Assembly: GCA_013407085.1 (NCBI GenBank)
Contig: JACCGJ010001858.1
Coordinates: 62,001-126,000 of the forward strand
Source of the DNA: Atriophallophorus winterbourni
Lineage: Eukaryota; Platyhelminthes; Trematoda; Plagiorchiida; Microphallidae
Length of the DNA: 64,000 nt
Direction of reading: 5' to 3'
Each line of letters begins with the position of its first letter. Position 1 is the first letter of the stretch. A model generated the notes under the pieces. The model saw nothing but the letters and a program-made list of their open reading frames with translations. It searched no databases and was not told the origin of the DNA. Below, piece after piece: positions 55,143 through 64,000 of the stretch. A program made the translations under genes and the position numbers.

Positions 55143-57965
55143 CTGAAGGAATTGGTACAAGTATTTACAAAATGTAAGACGTTTTTAATTAATAATTTGG
55201 GCATTCTCTTATAGATGAGTGTCCTTTTTAGTGATTGAACACACAGAGTTTATGAGCAACAAAGTGTGACCAGTTAATCATTTCACGATGGATTCTGAAT
55301 CACTATTTTTTCCAAGTCTGGAAATACCGATTTGTTTTACTAAACTTGTGCAATAGTGCTTTTCATTCTGAAATTCAATTCTACCCAAATAATGAATTTC
55401 GGCTCGCTGAATCAAACCAAACTCTCGCGTTTTGATCAATGTCAAAAGGTCAAACATGAATCTGCAACACTCAAAACCAGGTCATCTACGTAACCTTAAT
55501 TGCTTGAATTACACCTTTTCGAAAATCCATTGTCAAAATATAAATGTGTTGCTCACATCCCTCGAAATTAGCTTCGAACAATCAGGTTTTTGATCAATAT
55601 ACATTAGTTCAATGCTCCTTGAAGCGAACAAACATATCAGCGACCACGTCAAAGGTACACATTCAAACTGGTTTCGATTTGATTCAAACATTTTCAGGTT
55701 ACCTTCTACTTAACCATGATGACCGACGCCGATCTTCGCAAACCCGTGATAATTTTGTTTTTCGAAAGGATTGCGTCAAAACAGTTTGATTGACAACATC
55801 TTCGAAAAATCTAGCTGATGGACAACGTTAGCCGCTATTGAACGCTTTGCAAGTTTTCAAGATCATTCTATGGAATACGCTGTGCAGTCATGATCTCCGT
55901 AGCTTTAACAATATGTAGAACTTTTGCAGTGAATCTATCACCATTCAATGCAACTAGTTCTGGGCATCCGGGACAAGCTATACAAGGAAAAGATAGCTCA
56001 CCTGAATCTGTTCGACTTTCCCTATCGAAAAATCTGAGTGGACATTATCATACTTTACAAAATATTCTATACCCTAAGCCATCCGCAAGGCCAATGAATA
56101 TACGCTGGTGGTACCCCATTCCCGCCTGAACTGTAGGTATTTTTATTCTGTCCGCGTGTGTTTTACTTGGAACATTTTACCTTCAACCGTTACTCAATCC
56201 GCTAGCTTGCATGTGTTCAAAACGAAATTAGACCAATTTATTATTAAAATATCAGTTCCCTGACTACTTATATACTGTTTAATCTAATTGCTCATCTTGT
56301 ACTTATGCACACACATTTTGAATTTCACCATCATTGTTAAGCTTAATGCTACTTTGAACAAAAAAACCTTGAATAACTCTAAAAATACCTTCAATCTACC
56401 GAGCCTAATGTGCTGAGGGCGTGAGTTGAACCAAAATCGACTGAGAACTCAGCTCATAGTGAAAACCGGTACAACATTGTTCAATAGAAAGTTGTGGTCT
56501 AGTGATGTATGTAAATAAAATTGATGTTTGACGCTTAGTTCCATGTCACGTGCGTACCAAACGCTCTTTACGAATTTTCGTTCTCTTGTGTTGTTGGATG
56601 AATCGGGACACAGTTGTCAAGTATGTGACTGTTGGATCGAGATTCATGGATTCTATGTAGACAACAGAATAAGCATTTGAACGAAGAACGTGATTTAACC
56701 TAGTTTGGCCTGACGCTATCACATCTGTCCTTACAATATGGATCTAAGTAATCTGAAAGGACAATTAAGTGCCGTTTTACAGAGAACATCAAGTGAAACA
56801 ACCGTTTAGTTGCAAAACGAACAAAGATTTCGAAGGCATACGGATTATGTTGGACCGAGAAAATCTGATGACAAATTTGTTCCTGAATCAATGGAGACAA
56901 ATTTTACAACATGATATATCAAGTGACCCAGAGCCTCTAGTGAACTTCAATGAATTTACCCCAACAGCCTCGGATAAGCCTACGCGTGGACCCAAACCAA
57001 TTTGACGATACTTACTCGCATCTTAACATTAACTACAGTGTGAACAGATGTTAGATTGTACTACGAACGCTTGAGTGTTTTTAAGGCTGACGACAGCTGA
57101 TTGGATAGTCTGAAATAAACGATCGATAGTCTGATCGCGCTTTATGCGCATGGATAAATGCGAGTTTTGGAATACAATTCAATCTGGTTTTGTCTTCGCG
57201 TGTTATAACTGACTCCACGAGCTACGGTCCGAAAATTACTGTTACTATTGGAATTAACACTTATCATTTCCCTGATCAAATCTCTGAAGCAATGCCAGCA
57301 GTCATACAACTGTATCCACAATAAAAATATGTATCCAACTACCTCTTCATATGGATGTTACACATGCAATGTGGTCCGATCAATACGAAAACGCACAGAG
57401 CCATACGAGCAGAGTGTTGATGGCAGGGAAGCATGTGGCCAACTTTAACAGACATAACACCACCCGGAAAGCTCAAACCATCAACCACAAAACTGTGCGT
57501 TTACCCAAGATATGAGATGCCGGCGACACAACAAAGTTTACAAACTTCTCCACAAACTATCACAACCTTTATACGAGGTGCATGTAGCGCTCCAATCCAG
57601 ATACTTGAAACCTGACTTGATTACTGTGAAAGACGAGATTGCATTTGTAATAGACGTGCAAGTTTACGATCCAGTGCTGGCTCAGTCCACTTGGAAACGT
57701 ACACAGAGCAAATATAACACGCGAGGTATCAATAAGTCTATAGCTCATGGGTTATAATGTGGATCACATTGAACATCATCCGATTGTGCTAACGTTTAAT
57801 TGATTGCTTTACGGGAAGCGCTGAAACGTTTTGCAGAATTACGGTTTTACTAGACGTGATATTGACGATGTTTGTGTGAGTGAATTATCTGACTAACTGA
57901 AAATCGTTGATTGCTACATAAGAGAAACTCATACATTTTAAACTTATTGATTCTGTTTTTTCAAC
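55143..57965 (-). other. Intron of the Ig-superfamily gene with a LINE fragment
   Basis: Contains a decayed family A LINE fragment on the opposite strand (55860-56400). The remaining open frames show nothing I recognise. Confidence 0.5.
55860..56400 (+). pseudogene. LINE family A fragment, RT C-terminus, decayed
   Basis: With stops, the + strand reads MEYAVQS, HLNLFDFPYRK, VVPHSRLNCRYFYSVRVCFT and WNILPSTVTQSASLHVFKTK. It is closer to the 3364-5109 copy than the others are (VVPHSRLNCRIYFYSVRVCF). The 3' UTR keeps a TTAAGCTTAATGC block and an ACCTTGAATAAC-type tail. Confidence 0.8.
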
Positions 57966-58174
57966 CGATTTCATGACATAAATGTTATAGCGACCTACAT
58001 TGTTTGGCAGCACCTTTAAATTTGGATCGTCAGAATCCAAGTTGGAACCGTCTTTAAACCAGGTGACCGCTGCCAGCGAATCGCTCGTAGAATTTTTCGC
58101 TTCGCAATGCATTATTGATTGATGTTGTGTTACTTGGAATGTATTCAACGGACGCACGGACGTGGATGGCTTGT
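57966..58174 (-). CDS. Ig-superfamily gene exon with Ig B-E strands
   Basis: The acceptor ttaaacattcag at 58175-58186 precedes two bases (AC) that complete a codon with the G ending exon 59828-59981. The protein reads KPSTSVRPLNTFQV, SIMHCEAKNSTSDSLAAVTW and FKDGSNLDSDD: an Ig B-strand Cys, C-strand Trp and C' turn. It then gives NVGRYNIYV, an E strand. The donor is uncertain. The one chosen (tcg/gttgaa at 57960-57965) gives phase 0, as the next exon needs; a stronger-looking gtatga lies 27 bases further on but is out of phase. Confidence 0.75.
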
Positions 58175-59827
58175 CTGAATGTTTAAACGACAAAAGTTTT
58201 CATGAAAAACGACAGTACAAAATGAGGAACAATCATTTTTGGCTGAATTTTTTATACGTAATATAACATTTGTTTATGTGTGCTAACGTTCAAGTATGCA
58301 TTCTGAGTGCTCGTATTCCCTGCCGTTAAACAGCATAATCGGCTTCTGGAAATTTACCGTCAATAAACAATTACAACTAGCTTAGATTCAGCAATTTATG
58401 AACAGTCATATTCTTGATAGGTATATTATACACATATAATGCAGAACGAGAATCATCGGGGATACAAGAAAAACGATTGACTGTAAACACTGTTTGAAAT
58501 GGTTGTTTATTAAATTGTACGATATTTGTTTGCTTCGTTTTTGGTCAACATTGAACATTGATAAATGTATACAGAATATAGAGGCTACTTTGCGGGTGAA
58601 GATCTTTCCAGAAAGGTTCACAGCAATAACCCGTGACCGGTCAATAAGCGGTGTTTGTGTGGTGTTGGCCTGCTCAACGTTCAACGTTCAACGGACAAAG
58701 GACCAACTGTTCCTCTTCGGAATGATGATGGCCATTCACACTATGCATTCAAAGCGAGCGGTCAAGTGCCAATACTACGTAACTCCTATTGCCAAGTCCC
58801 GATCTTTCTATTCTCTCGGTGATTACAAACTTTCACCACGAGAGCTGTCTAAATAAATGTCAAACTCGCGAGCAATATCGAATAATAAGTTTAGCTGAAA
58901 ACGAATCTCAATTACAAACACGGGTTTAAATAAGGCAGGACATGTATTCTGATGATTGATTTGAGGGATATCCCTTTTCTTGGTACTGCTTGAGATTACG
59001 GTATTATTGAAGATTATTGAGATTATGATCAGAAGCACCCGAGAGTAGCACTGGATTGGAATCGTGTCATCCACATTGGGACATGAAACGAACAACATTT
59101 GACAATCGACTGATGATGCTTGAGTATACACATTTCGTTCTCTAGATGACAATAATTTAGTGGTGTTTTTGACCAACCTCCACAATTGTGGTAGAACTTT
59201 CTCCTATGTCCATTCTAGTCATTTCATATGAGAAGAAAATAGCGTTCAGTAAATCTGAGGAGCATCCTTAGTGGATTCGTCTGATTGTTAATTGTTAGGT
59301 TTCTCTCATATTATTGAACGAGAGAGGTATAGCCAAAATGTCGACAAGTTTGAACCTTCGAAAACTCTGCCGTTCTGAGTTTTGTGCTTTGAAGTTACGT
59401 TTCTCAGCTACGCTACTCATAGTACCGTTTACCCCAAGCTATACTCTGAACTACTCGGAAAATGGCATGAATAGTTTGCGTGCTCTCTCATTTGTAGTTC
59501 TAACGTATCTCAAATTATCATCGATTCAAACATTTTCCATGCAAGCACGTGATGTAACCTCCTTTAATCGAAAACAGTTTGCTCAAATCCCATCAGAATT
59601 TGGATCTCTTTTATGAGCTCACTTCCGCAGTAACAGATTGCCTATGAGTATGCAATCAGTATTATCAACATGGGGTACAGTGTGTAGAGTCCCCGTTCTT
59701 AATTGTCAAAGCAAATCTGGTAATAAACATGGCAAACATTTAACGTTAACCAGTTTACGTTGTACCATTCCCTGGACAACTTTAAACTAACTAACGAGAA
59801 AATAACAATGCTCAAAATGGAAATTAC
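58175..59827 (-). other. Intron of the Ig-superfamily gene
   Basis: No recognised element. The + strand frames at 58494-58856 and 59314-59616 are overlapped by equally long opposite-strand frames or have no motif, and are taken as chance. Confidence 0.45.
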
Positions 59828-59981
59828 CTCTTATTTCCAATGTGAACACAGTCGTAATAGCCTCTTCTGGTTTCTCAGGATCGCCATGTTCACATTTGTA
59901 CAACCCCTCGTGTTCTGGCAACAAACGAGTGAATGAAAGCTCTGCGCCTCCTTGCTTGATTATCTTTCCTTCAGTTGGTAT
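59828..59981 (-). CDS. Ig-superfamily gene exon with Ig E-G strands
   Basis: This 154-bp exon is too short to appear as a long ORF. The - strand reads IPTEGKIIKQGGAELSFTRL, LPEHEGLYKCEH and TTVFTLEIR: E strand, the F strand 'EGLYKC' and the G strand of an Ig domain. It completes the domain whose B-C strands lie in 61815-62140. The donor aagag/gtaatt is at 59822-59827 and the acceptor is ...tgaaag. Phase 0 in and phase 1 out both fit the neighbours. Confidence 0.8.
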
Positions 59982-61814
59982 CTTTCAAAAACAAATGGTT
60001 TGGTGTAAATGAAGATTACTGCGATTGAATTGTGTCCATTTGTTGTAAGCAAACGATTGGAAGAAGATAAGGAAAAAAATCGATTGATTGGAAACGTTTT
60101 AAAATGTTTCAAATTGTTCCTCAGAGTCTCCAATATTTTATTTCTCGAGTATTTAAATTGATAAAATAGTATAATATTGATAATATTAATGTGGACAGCG
60201 TTGCATACATTGGAAAGACGATGCGAACAGAACCAAAATCAGTTGAAGTTCAAAATATCTTCTATCTGGATGTTTAAACCAGAAAGTGAAAATTTGAGTG
60301 AAGCACATCTCTGGTACAATGATCTTCGAGAAATAAATATGACAGCTCTGGACATTAGCTAATCACAACAATAAGTGGGCGGTCAGACTAATTTGAAGTC
60401 ACAATGTGAAGCTTCATCAAAAAGTTGCCAAAGTTTGGGTAGTAGTAAACGGAGCTCCCATAGTTCATACCAATGTGAACGCGAATCAGCACGAATCAGC
60501 ATCTATATTCCTGGTTATGAACTGATCGTGTGGTCGGCATGGTTAAACTGCTCGATTTTCTTCATTCGATCTGATAATTAATTTAATGTGACAAAAACTT
60601 TTTTCTTTTATTTTTGAGCCAGGCTCCAAGGCCAAAAGTGCCTACATCTAACACCCGTTTCTTTAGCCCGGACCGGTTATTTATCAAACTTTTGTTGTTA
60701 CCTTTTATATAACTGAGTATGTTGGGGGGGATAGGTTGAGCATATTCCCATTGCGGGCAAATGGAACCTCAACGGTTGACTTTAAAGTCGAAAGTTCGAT
60801 CGTCTGCAAATCCAAGTCTTGTGATTTCCATCAATTTTTCGCAAAACGGATTGTCGGATTTGATTATAACATCAACCAGTGAGAATTATCCCACAAGGGT
60901 TTCATAATTTGCGCAATGAAAATTCAAATTTTATGGGCATGAATTAAAACCGCTAGCATTCCAATAAATCACCAGATTGATGGATATTAGAAACGAGTAA
61001 ATCGTTGAATGTTTATCAATTATACAAATTTTTTGGGAAACAAAGCCTATTAACAAAAATATTTAACATTCTACTGAGAACCCATCTCATTGATAAACTA
61101 ATTCTGTGTAAACAACCAACTATAACAGATTTTGGAATGTTTTGTGTCCTTCGACAACAAGATTGACAAAGATTGTTCACATAATTCTAGTAAATGAGAG
61201 CAGTCATGTTGATTGAGAAAATCAAATTCGCTGAACGAGTGACGCGAAGCGTCTATGATATGGATTTTGGTGAACCTTAATGTTTAAAATCACACAAAAT
61301 CTATCGCATCCTATTTCATATGAATTATTGTGTGTTCTTAAGGTATCGTCCTGTTAAAACCGCAGACAATCACAGGTAATTTGAAGAATGCATCTGTCTG
61401 TAGACTTGATGAATGTATCAAAATAATAGGTTACCGTTTTGGCCTCATACTCAAAGTACACAGATGAAATCATTTATCCTAGTTTGCCAATCCATTTGCG
61501 TACCAAGAATCTAATTTGGAATTAAAAACGGTCGTTAAACCATCTCACCAAAAAGAGAGAATATATCACTTCTATCTATTTGTCATTCCAAAATAGTTTC
61601 AGAAATATATAAGAAGTATAAAAATATGAATGAATAAATAATAGTGTATAGTGAAAATACTGTGAAGTATTTGACCAGTGCTCGTTTGCCAAATACATCA
61701 ATGGTCGACCTTGATCAAAACATGTCAGCAACAGTAGTCTGCAACATCAACGTGTTTTGTTTCAAATACCGCAGTTTAGCGTCATAAAAACTGGCTTTAT
61801 TGTTTTCACCTCAC
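59982..61814 (-). other. Intron of the Ig-superfamily gene
   Basis: AT-rich, with nothing recognised. There is a short G-run (GGGGGG) at 60724-60730. Confidence 0.45.
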
Positions 61815-62140
61815 CTGCGATAATGGAATAAATAGTTGCTGTCCCAGTCTGGAATAACCCCAACGTGGTGTGTGCTCTGAGTGCCCAGCGATGATACAGA
61901 TTAACGAGAACGTTTTCCCGACCACTTTCCGGTTCGTCATCGGAGAGGTGTACAAAATGCGTGGTTCCATAGGATCAGAGTCGGTATTTTGGGGTAAAAA
62001 CTCAACCACATGATCGGCACCGGGTTGCGTGAACGAAGTGCGTGGGTTTCTCACTTCGCAGGAAAAGTTGAATGTGCCGACAGGAGTGGATTCCGTGTTC
62101 AGAATGTACAAAGATCCTGTCAAATTCGAAGCATTCGTTA
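61815..62140 (-). CDS. Ig-superfamily gene exon: end of one Ig domain and start of the next
   Basis: The donor cgcag/gtgagg at 61809-61814 is near perfect; the acceptor ...ctcaaag at 62141 is less so. The chain reads NLTGSLYILNTESTPVGTFN, then FSCEVRNPRTSF (Ig E-F-G strands with Cys). A linker with MEPRILYTSP leads to VVGKTFSLICIIAGHSEHTP and RWGYS, the B-strand Cys and C-strand Trp of the next domain. Two bases at the start complete a codon from the exon at 62488-62613, and it ends on a codon boundary. NLT is a possible N-glycosylation site on the extracellular side. Confidence 0.8.
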
Positions 62141-62487
62141 CTTTGAGTAAACGTTTTTGAAAATATTAACACATTTGCGTTCCTCGCGGGTTGAAAAAAG
62201 TCAACACGTAAGGAACATGAAATCATTTTGAGAAAAAGTATCGATTATTGTTTCAGATAACAACCCTCCATGTCAAAATTTGACCATGAAGAATTCGCCA
62301 CAAAGAATTTCACATCAGAGTGAAAATATAATATGTACGATAGAATGACGAATAATTTATTTTTTGTTTAGCGTAGTATGTGGTGAATTTGTTTCTCAAA
62401 GAGAACACTTTCCAGAAATTCAGCTAACTGCACAAAGACCAAGAGTTCACGAGAAAGAAGTGTTGCAAAGAAGCTTCAACCACCTAC

Positions 62488-62613
62488 TGAGCCATACATG
62501 GACAGGTCTTGGAACCGCATCTTTGTTTGCTGTGCATAAATGGTTTCCCCTCGTGACATTTAAGATGTTTTTATTCATTGAATATATGTATTTTTCACCC
62601 CGGATCAGTTCTG
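62488..62613 (-). CDS. Ig-superfamily gene, first exon seen in window (Ig A-C strands)
   Basis: The acceptor aatctgcag at 62614 (or three bases further in) and the donor ctca/gtaggt at 62482-62487 bound about 126 bp. It encodes IRGEKYIYSMNKNILNVTRG, NHLCTANKDAVPRP and VHVWL, with the Cys and the 'PRP..W' pair typical of Ig B and C strands. It joins ITNASNLTGSLYI of the next exon in phase. The gene must begin further upstream (higher coordinates). I could not find the preceding exon or a signal peptide within the window. Confidence 0.65.
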
Positions 62614-63399
62614 CTGCAGATTGTAACAAAATGCTTAGTATTTCGGTCAGTGTAAGCTCATACAGTTGAAAATGATGAGCAATTCAACACACGGAAAAGC
62701 AAGATGCTCCAACTTGGCAAGAATCATCTTTTGAGAAATAAAGTCCCAGAATGGTCGGTTGTTGAACACATTTTTTCAAATATAGAATAATTGAAAACTA
62801 GAGAGCAAATCACACTGCAGAAATGTTTATAGACAGACCAGTAGATTGCTATGTATCATTCAAAGTATATTTGGAAGATTGTCATCGTGTATATTATTGA
62901 ATATAATGAACGTCTACCTTCGTCTGACTATGAAGCCTATGTAACCTGGCTGAGAAAATCTACCGCTCGCTTCGATAAAAATTAATAAATTAGGACATAA
63001 TGTACAGGGAAGAGGAATACATCCGTTTAATCGAGACCTAATAGCGGTCCCTGTGCCATGGTCCTTTGAGTTGTCTGCAGATACCTACATCGAAGTCAGG
63101 AGACAACAGGGTGTAAAACGCGGAAGTGGCATGGCTCATCGGGAGCTTTTGTAGCCTGTGCAAGCAGCGTAATAGACATAGCAGCGTAATTTAGCCTCGA
63201 CGGACCGGACCCCATCTACACTGTTGCTGTGATAAATCAAAGAACCTGGCGTAAACGGAAATGGAGCTTTTCCTGACAGAACAAAGAACTTGCCGTGGTA
63301 GATTCAAATAATGGACAGAACATATGTAAGAACACATTAACGAGCAGCTTAGCATGCCTGACGGGACTTTTGACGGGATTGTGAGAGTAGAGTTGTTAA
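62614..63399. other. Upstream of the first visible Ig exon; nothing firm
   Basis: A G/C-richer patch at 63000-63240 has no family I recognise. No further Ig exon was found. Confidence 0.4.
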
Positions 63400-63865
63400 G
63401 TGCATCCGCGACGAGCGCTAATCACGAGCTTTTGGAGGATAGGCACAACGACAACCTTGTGCGAAATACAATAACAGGAAGTGGCGAAACGGCAGACGGC
63501 AACAACCGCGAAAATCCAATAATTCGGGGTTTGGAAGAACCATATGAGAACGGTTTAAGCGAAAACATCCGAAGGCTTTAAGCATTCCGCATTCTCGATT
63601 GGGTATTCGTCGAAATGTTTTCTCGTTTAGAATTTGTTTCACTTGGAAGTGTTTTTCTGAATAAATCACACGCTCGGAATCTGTTGCGGTTTGAGCTTCT
63701 AAACTGGATGGGTATATGACGAACCATGCGGTAGCTGACTGCCCCTATTGATGTTTGAGAGATTTTATAATTTTACACTATATACCAGTCATCCTATGGT
63801 TATTATTAAGCCTAATGCATTTCTACCATGAACTTTCTGAGTTCTGAGTTTTGGCGTGAATGGAA
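63400..63865 (+). repeat. Composite repeat: inverted X plus LINE 3' end Y
   Basis: 63400-63545 is the reverse complement of 49340-49490. 63562-63865 is a direct copy of 50952-51245 and ends in a LINE-type 3' UTR (CATCCTATGGTT, TTAAGCCTAATGC, CTTTCTGAGTTCTGAGTT). In the left locus the two parts are about 1.5 kb apart and in opposite relative orientation. Confidence 0.6.
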
Positions 63866-64000
63866 CCAGTGGACACTAAGTCGATTGACAAATCAGATCA
63901 ACGAGACGACCGTTACAGACAGATTCTGGATGGTGTTGTGGATATGTGATTTGCCTATATAAGATAAGATAAAATGCGTTTTGTATTTTATCATGTGCGC

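Noticed and set aside
54855..55214. 119-codon + strand ORF
   Set aside because: It is the antisense shadow of the Ig exon at 54873-55142, whose - strand frame has clear Ig landmarks and splice sites.
58494..58856. 120-codon + strand ORF
   Set aside because: Overlapped by - strand open frames, no recognisable motif, and located in an intron of the Ig gene.

Overview
The window is AT-rich, intron-bearing eukaryotic DNA dominated by transposable elements. There are no bacterial-style operons, no rRNA, no CRISPR and no tRNA that I can recognise. The mixture of CsRn1-like Gypsy LTR elements, several CR1/Jockey-like LINEs and a Penelope-like element, together with one multi-exon gene with short and multi-kilobase introns, fits an invertebrate. 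A flatworm such as a trematode or cestode is my best guess; this is inference from element types, not proof.

Layout. 1-2690 is one arm of a large imperfect inverted repeat. The other arm is 32942-36540 plus 39413-40134. Each arm carries a decayed LINE endonuclease. Between the arms lie: an almost intact LINE reverse transcriptase of 'family A' (3364-5109, + strand); two decayed 'family C' LINE copies (6435-9410); a Tigger/pogo-like DNA transposon that keeps only its DNA-binding half (9425-10541); a Penelope-like fragment (10544-11190, - strand); a long stretch with no firm gene (11191-16420); and decayed LINE pieces (16430-20381). These are followed by a 5'-truncated Gypsy copy with its 3' LTR (20382-21976) and two head-to-head copies of LINE 'family B' (22560-24485, - strand; 24780-32940, + strand). 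The + copy is split by a complete Gypsy element with a 4-bp target duplication (27969-32580).

The right arm is itself interrupted twice. One insertion is a compact LTR element with a single open gag-like reading frame and a 5-bp target duplication (33032-34700). The other is a family C LINE bounded by (TAA)n tracts (36541-39412). The left arm shows the uninterrupted sequence at both places. A third, heavily decayed Gypsy pol lies at 40140-42810.

From 43742 to 62613 the - strand carries what I interpret as a host gene. Eight exons, all in compatible splice phase, encode a chain of immunoglobulin-like domains, one transmembrane helix and a short cytoplasmic tail; the 5' end lies beyond or near the right edge. 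Its introns hold a hAT element with perfect 8-bp target duplications (47795-48958) and several LINE 3' ends.

The genes do not form a pathway. The window records successive insertions into host and repeat DNA. The two most useful results are the reconstructed Ig-superfamily gene and the self-contained record of empty versus occupied insertion sites, which includes a gag-only LTR element.
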